Notes: generated from the letters alone by a model not told the origin. Counted from the first letter of the stretch, positions 12,247 to 24,285 are shown. The stretch: DNA of 64,000 nucleotides from Panulirus ornatus (GCF_036320965.1 NC_092269.1:35786843-35850842); one strand, 5' to 3'. Made by a program: numbers and translations.

Positions 12247-12313
<67 letters not shown>
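12247..12313. repeat. (AT)n microsatellite
   Basis: Perfect AT array of about 66 bases. Confidence 0.96.
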
Positions 12314-12317
<4 letters not shown>

Positions 12318-13754
12318 GCACTTGAAATGATTGAAGTTATTCTCAGATGTTTGATGAAGAGAGATAGTTATAAGTATTAAAATGAAATACGTCAGATATT
12401 ATCCTGTTATTCTGGAGATGCGTCATGCAGTGTGGGGGATGAGATGGAGGTAAGTGAGAGAAAACGTAGGGAGGCTCCGCATGGTTAAACCCTCCTCTCT
12501 TGTCTTCTGCTCTACAGGAGTGACCCCTTTGAATGAAATTGATGGTCACTTTTCCCGTTGTTTGCTGTGAACGATCATTAACCGTCCGAAAGCCTGAGCT
12601 TCGTAGTTATTCCAGTTTGTGTGTAACTGATAGTAGCAGTTGATATAGCAAGGTGTTGTTTGGTATCTGAGAAAGCAAATCAGTTTATCAGTTACGAAGA
12701 TGATGTGCGGTGTGAAGGTTTCTGAAGGATTGTACGCATCGCTTAGGTGTCCGAAGCGCATTTCTATGCGTTGCGTGTTTTGGTTGGAGCGCATGCGCCC
12801 AGCCTAGCGCACGATCGTGTGGTCTGGGTGAGGCGTGCGAGATTGTAAGCGAAGGTAGAGGTAATGAAATAGAGTTACACTTTCTCTTTTTTTTTTTAAG
12901 GTACGCAAGGGATATAAAGAAGTGTTGTCTAGAGCTGGTAACAGGTCTCCATCGTGGAAGATGATGAGGCCAACTGGCTGGATTCGTCTTCAACATTAAT
13001 GGTCGCTTTGCCATTGATTGATATCATCAGACGTGTGCATTTACGAAATAGAAGGAAACTCTGCCTATTCTTTTTTGTTTTTTTAAAGCCGTAACAACAG
13101 CAGAGTTTTAGAATCCCAACGTTTTAGGGATTCAATCCAGCGAATGGAATTTATGCTCAGATAACACGAGTGGTATAGGTAAACACCGCTCAATATTTGG
13201 GAATGAGCGCTTCCCTTCTACGTCACCGTGGTTCGTAGTGGACCAATCACGAGTCGATGAATTTCGTTGGGTATTCTGGCGAAAACGAGATGTTTTGATG
13301 TGTATGAAAAATGGCTTCCAAGATATGTTTTTATGGATGGGTTTTTTTTTTTCTTAGAAAGCCAACCGATCGTAAATTTTTTTACATGGTTCTGGCTTGG
13401 ACCGATATTCGTGTGTTTATTTATTTTTCCTATTCATTACTGAAACATTTTAGCGTGATAGTCATAAGAATTTAATCATGGAAAAATTTCAAGTTATTAA
13501 ATGATATGGAAAAGTAATTTGCAAAGCACGACAAAATGTGATTTTTCGCGCGATTTTTCAATTTTTTTTTCTTTTTTTTTCGTATCTTCATGACGGGTTG
13601 CCACGCTCACGGTACGGTCTCTGGGTCTGGAAAGGCTGCCATGATTAAGCGTGAGAGGGTTAGGTTTTTGCTAGACATGTGGAGTTCGAGAGTAAGAATT
13701 GCTGTCGAGAGTATTTTAGAAGTTAACATACATGAAGCATTATTACAGGTTAGG

Positions 13755-13755
<1 letters not shown>
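12314..13755. other. Intergenic stretch without gene
   Basis: Unique AT-leaning sequence with several T-runs. Open frames are short and unrecognised. Confidence 0.5.

Positions 13756-13814
<59 letters not shown>
13756..13814. repeat. (GA)n microsatellite
   Basis: Perfect GA tract of about 28 units. Confidence 0.96.
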
Positions 13815-13817
<3 letters not shown>

Positions 13818-15718
13818 GAAATGACATGTTTAACGTCTCCTAAGGTTAACACAGTTAATATTGTAGGTTATCTCCTTTCACTTTAACACGGTAAGTATTA
13901 CAGTCAAGCTTCCCCGAACCTTAACTCATCAGGCGTCGCTGGGGTACGTCAAGGAGGAAGAAGTATTAATAAAGGAACACGTCGTGAGGCCCTACATTAT
14001 AATCCTAATCGGCACCTGAGGGGGGCTTGCTGGCCAGGCGAGACGAGTTGCCACACAGTAAATATTAAGCAGTCGCTCTACATTCAGAGGGAGGGCCAAG
14101 GGAGAAAATATTAGTTTTCATGACGTTGCTGCGTAGTGCTGGCTATTTCTGTATATATATATATATATATATATTTCTCATTTATCATTTCCCTTGATGT
14201 ATTTGCCTCATAGTCACCCACATGGTCTTGAATTTATTTATATATTCGCTACGTTATGGGAGGTAATGATGAGGAGGGAGGGTACATGGTACGTGCGGTA
14301 TGTGGCGATGCTCGCTCTCTTAGACTCAGAAGTGGAAGTTCTGTGACTTTTTGAGGGGCGAGGTGCGTGGGTGTTAGTTAGCCCGCGCCATGCTCCACGT
14401 GAACCCCAATAAGAGACCTTGGTATTATCGATCGTGGCTGTAAACTCATGGACACCGTAAGTCCAGGATGGCTGTCAAGGGAGGAGGGTGCTTGCCTTCT
14501 TGTGGCTGCTGTGCTGCTGCCGCCGCTGGACACGGACGGCACTCAGGTCGCGCGCTGGTCACCACCTCTACAAACACGTTCGGTCGATATTTCAGCGTGA
14601 CGTCACCTTCCCGTGTCTTACGGACAGCCAAAAAAGACATTTTTAGTAGATTGGGTCTCTCGGAGGCCCACCTCCGTGACCAGACATGTCATGTGTTGCC
14701 CTGCTCTCCCAGCGTACGGGTACAGACTGCTTGTTTGGATGGTTACGTGGGCTCTAGGGTCATCCACTGACAGGGTCGTTAAGACAGATATAGACAGTAG
14801 TTGTCATGTATAAAGTACGGAAATCATTGTACTCCTTTACTGGGTTTATTTATTTATGATTGCCGCAGTGCCAATTAATACGAGTGAGTTTTTGTGTTAT
14901 CCAGGACCTCTCTGAAGGCTCCTGCACCCCAAGACTGCGCTACGTCCAGTAGCAGGGAGAAGTAGAGTCTTTGGAGTTACAAGTTCTCCCAGAAGGCTGC
15001 TGTCAGTGATACAGCCTCAGCAAAGGTGTGACCTCGAATAGGGAGAGTCCGGTAATACACTTTTTTTACCGTAAATGTTTCTTGAACCAAAAGTCCACGA
15101 TGTATTTAACATTAGAGTCAACACTTTCTGGTAATGTTCAAATTGTTAATCAGAATTCAAGATCTATTTACCTTGCAGATCTTTCACCTCCTGAACCCCT
15201 GCTTACCTCCCCTAGTGGCCACTTATGAAAGCTTGCAGTCTTTCCCTGAAACAGTCGCCATTCCTACCGCCCTTTCCATTTTTTGTTCGTAATCTGCTGA
15301 TCTTTTCCGTCCACTTCCTACACCACCACACAGCTCCTGACGCGTAGTTTTGCATCACCTCCACACGAGGGTGGGGGGGGGGGGGGGTTCCTCTAGTCAC
15401 CCTTCCCCGACAGGAAAAAACTCTCTCAAAATACGAGGGATTCCTCTGGCCACTTCCATCGCTCTGTCGGTTCCCACTCCCGCTCGTGTGTAATTACTCA
15501 TTTGTAATTGCCTTTTGGCACAGCGGGGGGGGGGGGGGAGGGAGTGCTACACCCGTAAGCCCCACACCCCCCCCACATCTGCGTGTATGTGTGTGTGTGT
15601 GTGTGTGTGTGGGTCGTTGGGTCGTTGGCCACTGGATAATGTGATGAGAATGTTGTGATCACGATACAAGTTCGTATCCGCTTGATTATAATCACCTGCT
15701 GAACGCCAAATGTATATC
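13815..15718. other. Intergenic stretch, weak ORF at 14468-14770
   Basis: No confident gene. A plus-strand open frame at 14468-14770 (100 codons) is not repetitive apart from a short Ala run and contains a TGACGTCA octamer near 14598; I recognise no domain. G-runs occur at about 15371-15387 and 15523-15538, and a short (GT)n at about 15587-15611. Confidence 0.4.
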
Positions 15719-15850
15719 CACTGGCATAACAGCCCCCCCCCCCCAGTATATAACCAGCAGTTTGTGGTATAACGTATAACCCAGTGGCATAACAGCCCCC
15801 CCAGTATATAACCAGCAGTTTGTGGTATAACGTATAACCCAGTGGCATTG
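15719..15850. repeat. Tandem duplication of about 60 bp
   Basis: Two adjacent copies of a unit containing GTGGCATAACAG, a C-run, CAGTATATAACCAGCAG and TTTGTGGTATAACG, plus the start of a third. They differ mainly in C-run length (about 14 versus 7), so replication slippage explains most of the change. Confidence 0.9.
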
Positions 15851-17474
15851 CAAAGTATGTTGCTGTGTGTGCGATACCAAGTTAACGACGTGAACACCGG
15901 TAGTTTTGGTGGCTCCTTTATCGAGTTAGTGGTAGTTAGCTTCCTCCATTAAGGGAGTTCGATTAACCCCACTGTGTCCTGTGGGGGGGCTCGCGCGTCG
16001 CTGGGTTTGGACGAGGCGTCGTCAGTGACACGCGCTAGTGTCGTCGAGGGGAAGACAGAGTGAGGTGTGCCTCCTAACTTCGGCAGGGGAGCGCTCCCTA
16101 CGGGGAGCTGGGCTGACGGGGGGGCTTTCCCCACTAACCTCAGCTGGAGAGAGATCCCCCTCAAGGGAGCTGGGCTGACAGGGCTGTGTATCCACGAGCT
16201 TCAACAGGGGAGCCCCTGGCTGACAGGAGGAAGGGGGCTCTCCATGGACACTAACGTGACCATGAATAATGCAACATCAATTCCGCGGGGCAGTATTTGG
16301 CGGTCTCCAACCCCGCCCCGCCCCGCCCAGCCCTACAGCTATGTCGCGGCATTACTCGTTCTTTTCCTTCTCCAGACTGACCTGTCCCCTCCCGTGTCCA
16401 GCCCTGTCCTCGTCCCGTGTCTCAGGACTCGTCCGCTACTCCTCCAGCCTCGTGCTTCAGCTTGAGCCTCACCCAGAGCCGTGTCTCGCTGCCATCCCGT
16501 CCCCGACCGAAGCCTTCAGGTGTCTCCGCCTTGTCTCATTTCTCCCAGCTCTTTGTGTCCCTGTCCCAGGCGACTTCATACCATCCATCCCCCGTCCCTC
16601 CGTCCGTCTAGCTTATGTCCTTCCCGTCCCCGTCCTTTTTTTCACCCTCATTTACCCCCATCCCATTCCATCGTATCCCCATAGCATCTGGTGCCGTCCT
16701 GCTCCCTCTCCGTCCATTTCCTCCCTTGGGGCTGGGTGCAGCACCGTGCCTGGTGACCTCACCTTCTCACCCGTGAGTGGAAACAAAAACATTCATGATA
16801 TGTTGATAGCTCGGGAGGCCGCACTCCGGGCTATGGTAGAGACGTGTTGATCATCAGCCGTCGTGACGTGGGCAAGCCTCAGTAAGATGACGTAAGACTT
16901 CAAGACCAAAAGAATCGGGAGAAAGCGACTCACATCACCACAAGCTTAACCACTCACAGGTTAGCCCTGTAGGTGATGGAGACCATAGCTCTTGCAGCGT
17001 CAATTTTATTCCTCCCCTCTGCACCTCCACCTTTGATGCATCTCCACCTTCGACCCATACTCTCATAACTCGGATTATCCTTGGCTGGCTGGTACCTGAT
17101 ATGCCCACAGACGCCATCAGAATCTCTCGTTCTGGTTCAATGTTTTGTCCGATGTCGACCCTATAGCTCGTCTGAGGTGGGGCTCTGGCGACAGGTTAGG
17201 TACAGCGTGGACTCTCGCCGCCTCTCTCTCTCTCTCTCTCACCCAAAGGTTCCTCCGTCTTCTTTCTCTCTCTCTCGATGATGCTCACATCGAGGTCATC
17301 TTCGGCTGTGTCCCACCCCTCAGAACTTTGTATGTGCTCGGCCCAACCGCATCAACCATGTATCACACTTGATGCGTATGTAGTTTGCGCAGCTCCGCAC
17401 AGTGATTTGCTGTATTCCTCCTCCTCCTCCTCACCTCCCCTCCTGACCTTGTTGTCTTGCTCAGGGATATTCGC
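15851..17474. other. Intergenic stretch, C-rich open frames
   Basis: No supported gene. About 16310-16720 is pyrimidine- and CCGTC-rich, and a plus-strand frame of 193 codons (16269-16850) is open through it; its product is Pro/Ser/Leu-rich without any domain I recognise. A CT tract lies at about 17222-17241. Confidence 0.4.
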
Positions 17475-17622
17475 CTATGAGTCCAGTCCTTCTGGCAACA
17501 CATTGGCGTAGATCAAAAAGACCAATGGCCCCAGTACTGAACCCTTAGGCACTCCTCTGGTGATCTAAACCCATTTCAAGCGGGGTTCTCTAACATGAAC
17601 CCTTTGATCCCTTCCAGTAAGG

Positions 17623-17625
<3 letters not shown>
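17475..17625 (-). pseudogene. Non-LTR reverse transcriptase fragment
   Basis: Reverse transcriptase copies element RNA into DNA at the insertion site. The minus-strand frame reads FLTGRDQRVHV, about 10 residues, an in-frame stop, then ITR and GVPKGSVLGPLVFLIYA, ending NVLPEGLDS and a stop. This matches the conserved RT block with consensus [21 protein letters not shown] of CR1/Jockey-group LINEs, preceded by the usual L.xRxQRV segment. Only about 50 residues remain. Two stops and the loss of the downstream FADD catalytic block show it is dead. A (GT)n tract abuts its 5' side. Confidence 0.88.

Positions 17626-17680
<55 letters not shown>
17626..17680. repeat. (GT)n microsatellite
   Basis: Perfect GT tract of about 27 units directly beside the RT fragment. 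Confidence 0.96.
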
Positions 17681-18159
17681 GGAGGTAATAGTGCTCTAAG
17701 CTCGAGCATTAGAACACTATTCTGGTGGTCTGAGCTCAGGGATTTGCTCGTGCGCACAAACATGCATTTTTTTTTTTTTTTGGACATCAGGCGCAAATCC
17801 TCAGTCGTTAGTCTGTTGGAATAAGAGAATAAATCGAGACTTAGGTTTTGTGTTGGGTGTACTGACTGACTGCTCCACACTCACCGGCACCTGTGTATTA
17901 TGATGCTTTCTGTCTCCTCTCCTGTCCTGTATATGTTTACTGTCTCCTGTCTTTGACGTACTTCCCTGTGGTCTCTACTGTTTATGGTTCTCGTCGTCTA
18001 CCCTCTTACGTACATACATCCTGTCTCCTGTCCTGTACATATTTCTGTTTCCTGTCATATGCATGTTTACTGTCTCCTGCCTTGTATGCTTACTGTCTCC
18101 TGTCGTCCACATATCATCCGTCGTGTTTTTTGTGTAAGTATATATTTAATGTCCCAGGG
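17681..18159. other. Stretch with degenerate CTGTCTCCTGTC repeats
   Basis: No gene. From about 17910 to 18110 the motif TACTGTCTCCTGTC/TTGTAT recurs several times at irregular spacing of about 30 bases, an old eroded tandem array. Confidence 0.55.
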
Positions 18160-18500
18160 TAGTGGAGATGGAGGAGTCATCCCTCTGGGTGAGGCATTTT
18201 GACCTTGGGAGTTTGAAAGTGGAGGCATGACCCCCCCAGGACCTTGGACTTGGGAGGTGATTCTGAGGTATGTAGGCGGACGTATTATCCCACAGGGAGA
18301 GGCTTTGGGGCCTGAGGTGTCCATGGGGTGTGGATGTAGAGGCATCATCCCCCGGGGAGCGGCCGTGGGACCAGTGGTGTCCCCTGGGGTGTGTGGATGC
18401 GGAAACATCATCCCCCAGGGTGAGTCTTTGGGACCCAGGGTGATTCTGGGGTGTGGAGGCATGGAACCCTGGGGAGGAGTCCATTGTACTATGCCATACT
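18160..18500. repeat. Degenerate minisatellite of about 63 bp
   Basis: Roughly five diverged units, each with ATCATCCC.C.GGG, TTTGGG(A/G)CC and GGTGTCC..TGGGGTGTGG-like segments. The minus strand has two overlapping open frames (131 and 128 codons) with a recurring GMMxPHPHxxDTxGP-like pattern. The repeat accounts for them, and unit lengths vary. Confidence 0.75.
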
Positions 18501-19624
18501 CTCCTCAGGGTGGAAGATGAAGGTGGATCCATGCCTTTTTATCACCCCGCCGGTCTTGAGGGAGTACCTCCACACCATCGATCTTCCACCTGCTCTGCTC
18601 CGTTAAGGATTAATGGATTTTGGTTAGCTTTGTTAAGGTGATTGAAGCCGCCTGCTGACTTGAAGGGGGTCTCGAGGGATGGAAGAGAATCACAGAACGC
18701 TGCGTTCGCTGGCGTGTATGACCTGAGCGCTGCTTTTTTTTTTTTTTTTCGTCTGAGCTTTGGAGTGTTGTAGGTACGTCGATCGTAACTTGTGACGACA
18801 CGTCGGAGGGGGTGTTATATTTACGTTCGTCGGATCGTCCTAGGCGTCGAGATGACGAGGTACGTCTGTCCCCTTGAGTTCTCGTGTTCTGAGGTGAAAT
18901 GTGTCTCGTAAAATTCTCGTCGAATTATATATACGTTCTTTCTCGTATACTTACATATCTTACATGTAGCTTAGACGAGTATCTTTTCTTTTTAACTGAC
19001 TTTTCTTATGTTGTAGTGTCTTGTCATTATTGTCTTTATGCTGCATTGATTGCATTGTGATGAATAAGAAAATATTTGTACCGACAACATTGCATTGTTT
19101 TACCATCGTTAATTAGTCTTCCGGAACAAAATGGTCGTAACGCACGTGATTCGAAGACAGACGTAAATGCTCCCGCTGCTTGTAGTAACAACAGTCGAAT
19201 TGTTGAAGGTAGGAATGACCCAAAGGGGGAGGGGAAAAAGTCTGCTCCCTCAGGTCTGGACGCCTTCCGTCGTGGATGAGGCCAACGTAGATGTAAAGGA
19301 AAACCCATCGTTTAGAGCCCATTGCAAATCCTGGGGTGCTATGATGGCGCCGCCAGCAACCATCACTGAAGGTTTATATGTTGAGGAGGGAGTATTGGTC
19401 CGTCAAGAGGCAAGGCGGTGGTGTTAGGGAGGGCGGGCCGTTACAAGACACCTCTCAGTGGCTGTGTACGGCTCACCACACGGCGGCTACACTACCCCAC
19501 TGGGTGTCCTTAGCTGCACTTTAGCGTGGATAGCTTTGCCGTAGCTGTAGCCGCGTCCACAGCCTCGCTAGCGCTGAGTCCCATAGTGGTGTCGCATCCC
19601 CACCCACACATGACGGTGACCCCG
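18501..19624. other. Intergenic stretch without gene
   Basis: Unique sequence with a T-run near 18734. Open frames up to 90 codons show no recognisable motif. Confidence 0.5.
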
Positions 19625-19656
19625 CTTCCTCCTCCTCCTCCTCCTCCTCCTCCTTC
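19625..19656. repeat. (TCC)n microsatellite
   Basis: About ten TCC/CTC triplets with one TTC interruption. Confidence 0.9.
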
Positions 19657-19951
19657 TCCTTCCAGCTTCATGTTACTGCTTCACCAGAGGCCCAGTGCAC
19701 CACACCCCCATCCACATAACTCTCTCGTACCGCCGCACCGCTGCTGCACATATCAACACTTAATCCCCTCCTCTCTCTCCCTCTCGTTCGCCTAGCAAGG
19801 GCTTCCTCCTGTGCTGTCTGTGGCCAGCAGGGGGCCGCCTGTCCTGTGTGGTGCTGTGGGTTGGGCAGCAAGGGGGTTGCGTGCTGTGAGACAGTGCAGG
19901 CTCCTGCATGTAGATTGGCCGGCTTACTGGGTTCCCACGCCGCCGGCTCGA

Positions 19952-19958
19952 ATATATA

Positions 19959-20030
<72 letters not shown>

Positions 20031-20040
20031 TTTTCCCCTA
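19952..20040. repeat. (AT)n array ending in a T-run
   Basis: AT array of about 75 bases followed by T8. The same (AT)n plus T-run layout borders family B copies at 38121 and 60455, but no family B sequence follows here. Confidence 0.93.
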
Positions 20041-21345
20041 CGCTGCGTTGAGTTTTCCCACACCGGCTCGAATTTTCCCACGGCATTTTCCAGCGAAATG
20101 TCTCCCATCCGACGGGGAATGAGGGAGGGAGAGAGGGAGGGTGTGGAAAGGCTTGCGCAGCCGTGATGGCTTCCCATTCTTTTCATACAACCTGATGGCC
20201 GCTTCGACTCCTTAAGGAGCACTTGGTACGATTTTCCACCGGGCTCGTCAAAGGGTGGGAGAGGACGTCGGGGGACACGAGGTATGAGAGACCTTATCTG
20301 GGGTTGGGGAGGGTGGGGTTTTAAACCTCGTTGTCCCACCGGGGTGGTGAGTGGAGGAGAGGGAGGAATGAGCCGCTGAAGGGGAGTGGTTGGGCTGGAT
20401 CGCCATCATGATCTTGATGGCGGGACGTGAGCGTCATGGGTTATCAGGGGCGTATGGTGAGGTGAGGTGGGTGAGGAGGAGGAGGAGGAGGAGTTGTCGT
20501 TCTTCCTCCCGTCATTCATCGTCGCCGTCATGACCGAAGTTTTGAGTTGTTGTCATGAGTTTTTAGAGTATTACGCTGAGCCTCCATCAGTGCCATGACC
20601 TTCTCATGAGGCCTTGGAAGTATAAAGGTTACTGAACCCTTATCAGGGTCACGACCTATGATTTTGATGCCTGAGCGTAGGTATGAAGAGGTTCAGTCAA
20701 GGTATTGTACTGAGGGGGTTCAGGTATCAGGTCATAACGAAGGGGTTCAGTTTTTGTACTCTGAAGCACTCAGATATCGTACATAATCATGGGTTCAGCT
20801 ATTGCATTCGGGGGTTCGTTTCAGGAGTTTACTGACCCAGTTATGATATTCGAAGGCTTCAGATACCGTATGTATGGTTTCTCTTTTTGCAATTAACAGG
20901 TTTAGATCTTACTCATAGATTCATTTGTTCCAGTGAAGGGATTTGAATCCTACTTCATTTTGTATAGATGTTAAGATCACGTCTACGGGTTAAGTGTATG
21001 GAAAAGGTTCAGATCCGATTCAGGGGATTCAGCATTCGTACCAGTTAGTTTCACTTATACTCACTCGTAAAGTATCATACTTATGAACTTTGTGAGCTAA
21101 AAGTTTGGTGCTCACTGAGTAAGTCATCCAACTGGAACAGCCCAGCCATCTGACTGGAGAGGAACGTTTCACGTTTTTAAGAATTTCCTACAGAATCGTC
21201 TGTGTTGAGCTGCAGGTTGGCCAAGACATTGCTGTCACGGGAAGGTGTCAGCGGGAAGATAAAGTGGAGTTTCGACTGTCTGGCGGGAGAGGAAGAACGG
21301 GCTTGATATAACCTGTTAACCTCCCTGGGCGCCAGGGTTCGACCC
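20041..21345. other. Intergenic stretch with eroded GGGTTCAG repeats
   Basis: No gene. From about 20670 to 21040, GGTTCAG/GCTTCAGATA motifs recur every 35-45 bases with GGTAT and TCATA neighbours, which looks like an old eroded minisatellite. The rest is unique. Confidence 0.5.
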
Positions 21346-21390
21346 TTGGGCAACGCGGGAAATGGCGAATATGTATGGGATAAAATATAT
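21346..21390 (+). mobile_element. Isolated family B tail fragment
   Basis: CAACGCGGGAAATGGCGAAT occurs just upstream of a full family B copy and is followed by a short AT-rich run. It is the final part of the B tail, separated from the preceding CTGTTAACCTCC by about 20 bases, so it appears to be a broken older copy. Confidence 0.7.
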
Positions 21391-21617
21391 TATCCCAGGG
21401 GATAGGGGAGAAAGAATACTTCCCACGTATTCCCTACGTGTCTTAGAAGGCGACTAAAAGGGGAGGGAACGGGGGGATGGAAATCCAAACCCTCCTGTTT
21501 TTTTTCTTTTTTTTTCCAAAAAGAAGGAACAGAGAAGGGGGCCAAATGAGGATTTTTTTTCCCCTTTAAGGGTCATTCATCTGTTCTTGACGCTACCTTA
21601 CTTGTGCGGGAAATGGC

Positions 21618-21620
<3 letters not shown>
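21391..21620 (+). mobile_element. Family B short retroelement copy 1
   Basis: Begins with the near-palindrome TATCCCAGGGGATA, then GGGGAGAAAGAATACTTCCC, ACGTATTCCCT, AGAAGGCGACTAAAAGGGGA, a T-rich linker, AAGAAGGAACAGAGAAGGGG, and ends in the tail CGCTACCTTAC...GCGGGAAATGGCGAAT before (AT)n. It is the most diverged of the longer copies. I see no tRNA promoter boxes and no ORF, so the type is uncertain: a SINE-like element or the non-coding end of a LINE. Confidence 0.85.

Positions 21621-21682
<62 letters not shown>
21621..21682. repeat. (AT)n at a family B 3' end
   Basis: AT array starting immediately after the B tail, so it may have grown from the element's own terminal repeat or be the insertion target. 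Confidence 0.95.
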
Positions 21683-21686
<4 letters not shown>

Positions 21687-21782
21687 CTGCCTCAGCTTCC
21701 CACTTGTAAAATATGGCAGACTAAATCTGATATATATTCGAACGTATTGTTAAAATCACCGATATTTTCGCGATTATTTTTT

Positions 21783-21896
<114 letters not shown>

Positions 21897-22174
21897 CTCA
21901 CAGTGTGTGTGGGGCAGCCGGGCCGGGGGCATATTTCTTCACCCAACCCCTCACTACTTTATGAGCGGTAGTTCCGTGGTTTACATAGCAACACTCGTGG
22001 GTCTGGTTGTATACCCGTGGGTCGTATTGTATGTGTGTAGGCGAAGGTCTTGTGTAAACCGGGTGTCGGGCAACGTGATGGGTATTCCTTAGTGTACTGT
22101 AGACCATCCCATTCACTCGCGCTGTAAACATTTTACGCATTCGTTTACGCTGAAGATGTAAAAGACCCAAAGAT

Positions 22175-22285
<111 letters not shown>

Positions 22286-22289
22286 TCTT

Positions 22290-22640
22290 TTGGAGCATAG
22301 TATAACCCTGTTATGGAGCGGAGTATAGCATTAATCAGGGTCACATTGTAATCCAGTAAGAAGGTGTTGGTTATAACCTAGTCACGAGCATATTGCAAAC
22401 TGGTCATGAACGTGGTATATCCCATTAAGGAGCGCGGTATAACCTAGTAATGCTCGTGGTATAACCCAGTAAGGAGCACAGCATAGGTAAGGAGCATAGT
22501 ACCTAACCCAGCCAGCAGCATAGCGTCACTCCTGAGCATGCTGTAATGTTGTCGTGAACCGTCGTATAATAACCCAGGCAGGAGCGCGCAGTCGCATAAT
22601 CTATTCCGGAGCGTGGCATAACCCCTGCTCATGGGAGACA
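22290..22640. repeat. Eroded tandem array, GGAGC..GGTATAACC motif
   Basis: About ten diverged units of 28-35 bp with GGAGC(A/G)..GTATAACCCAGTAA-like cores. Unit length and sequence both drift, so this is an old array. A GGTTCGAATCTC box lies nearby at about 22711 without a convincing A box. Confidence 0.7.
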
Positions 22641-22847
22641 AGTGGCAGGTAAAACTGCCATACACTGCTTCCCGTTCTCCCATCCGGACCCGAGGCGAAG
22701 AATTGGTCGCTGGTTCGAATCTCGATCGACACATAATTCAGAGCTCGAACGGCGGGGGTCTTAAGAGGGCGCTCTGTCTGGTTTACGGTGAAATATGTGG
22801 TGCAGCGCCGGCATCACGATGGTTTAGTGCTGTTGGGTCGCCGTCGT

Positions 22848-23115
22848 GTGCCCCGGGAGGCGTGGGAATGCTGTGAGGGCGACGGGTTGCGCCCTGGGAG
22901 ACGTGGGAGTGCTGTGAGGTCGTTGATGTGTGCCCTGGGAGGCGTAGGGGTGTTGTGAGGAAGTCTTTTGTGCCCTGGGAGCGTGGAATTGTCGAGGGGG
23001 CGCCGCGGGTGCCCTGGGAAGCATGGAAAGACGATGGCATGTGCCCTGAGAATGCTTAGGGCACGTTCACGGTGCCCTGGAAGGCTTGGGAGGACGCTGG
23101 CGTGTCTCATGGGGG
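22848..23115. repeat. Degenerate minisatellite of about 41 bp
   Basis: About seven units start GTGCCCTGGGA(G)GCGTGGGA and continue GTGCTGTGAGG. Minus-strand frames give recurring LPGHxRRP/PRAxxxxP peptides because of the repeat. One unit contains CTTAGGGCAC, an inverted remnant of GTGCCCT. Confidence 0.85.
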
Positions 23116-23175
23116 CGGGCGTGGGAGGACGGGGTACGCGCGTATATACATGTATCATGAAACCTACATTTGCGC

Positions 23176-23580
23176 CATGGCCCATGTATGTTCTCATGAC
23201 CCATGTATGTCTTCATGACCAGTGTGTGTGTTCTCATGACCCATGTATGTTCTCATGACCCATGTATGTCTTCATGACTAGTGTATGTTCTCATGACCCA
23301 TGTATGTTCTCATGACCCATGTATGTCTTCATGACCAGTGTATGTTCTCATGACCCATGTATGTTCTCATGACCCATGTATGTTCTCATGACCCATGTAT
23401 GTTCTCGTGACCCATGTATGTTCTCGTGACCCATGTATGTTCTCATGACCCATGTATGTTCACGTGACCCATGTATGTTCTCATGACCCATGTATGTTCT
23501 CTTGACCCATGTATGTTCTCGTGACCCATGTATGTTCTCATGACTCATGTATGTTCTCATGACTCATGTATGTTCCCCCG
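23176..23580. repeat. 19-bp minisatellite, about 21 copies
   Basis: Unit ATGACCCATGTATGTTCTC. The left half shows a three-unit higher-order pattern (TGTTCTC, TGTCTTC, AGTGTATG variants in order); the right half is nearly homogeneous. Because 57 bases equal 19 codons, the minus strand reads as a 19-residue repeat (MRTYMGHENIHGSREHTWV), which is a translation artefact. Confidence 0.96.
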
Positions 23581-23845
23581 TGACACATGCAGGCCCCTCA
23601 TGACACATGAATTTGCTCCATGACACATGAATTTGGTGGTGTAGGGCGGTTGAATTTGGCTGCCGGATGGGTCCTCGTGAGGGTGTGTGTGTGTTTACAC
23701 ACCTGGGTAAGCAAAGGGAGTGCATAAGTATGGAGGAGTGCATGATATGGGAGGTGGGTGGTGGTGAGGGAGGACTGGGGAATATTGCAGAGATGGTCCG
23801 GGTATGATGAAATGTTTGGTCTAGGCATCTGTATAACCCGCTTCT

Positions 23846-23847
<2 letters not shown>

Positions 23848-23926
<79 letters not shown>
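23848..23926. repeat. (AT)n array next to a SINE tail
   Basis: AT array of about 78 bases followed by a T-run. On the minus strand it lies directly downstream of the SINE's ATAATAGATAAATGAAAATA end. Confidence 0.95.
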
Positions 23927-23933
<7 letters not shown>

Positions 23934-24285
23934 TTTTATTTTCATTTATCTATTATACTTTGTCGGTGTCTCTCGCGTTAGCGAAGTAGCGCAGGGAAAC
24001 AGACGAAAGAATGGCCCAACCCACCCACATACACTTGTATATGCATACACGTCCAAACACCCACATATACATACCTATACATCTCAACGTCTTCATATAT
24101 ATACACTAGCCTGAGTCAGGTACCCTGGTAACCCATTTTATCGACCAACCCCTAGGAGTGGATGAACAGCTGGCTTGACTGTTGACCCACTGCTGTAACT
24201 AGGATTCGAACCTATGCCCTTAACCCTGGTCGGGCCGTGAATGCGTCGCGGTCGGGAACGCTAATCGCTACACGAGAGAGCCTAT
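23927..24285 (-). mobile_element. tRNA-derived SINE with LINE-type tail
   Basis: Read on the minus strand, the tRNA-like head has an A-box-like CTCGTGTAGCG (24267-24276) and a B box GGTTCGAATCC (24202-24212). The body contains CCAGCTGTTCATCCAC and ACCTGACTCAGGCTAG. From GTATATATATG onward it matches the family A LINE 3' UTR: GAGATGTATAGGTATG, GGGTTGGGCCATTC, then GCGCTACTTCGC-TAAC-GCGAGAGAC. This is the only copy here retaining both head and tail, about 360 bp in all. A LINE-matched tail usually means the SINE is mobilised by that LINE's reverse transcriptase. Confidence 0.88.

Noticed and set aside
14468..14770. 100-codon ORF with Ala run and a CRE nearby
   Set aside because: No homology I recognise and no splice or polyA context; reported only within the intergenic entry.
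22700..22725. GGTTCGAATCTC, a good tRNA B box
   Set aside because: No A box at the expected distance that closes a cloverleaf, and no match to the SINE body; left unannotated.
23176..23580. CRISPR array (regular short repeats)
   Set aside because: Units are directly adjacent with no spacers; the genome context is eukaryotic.
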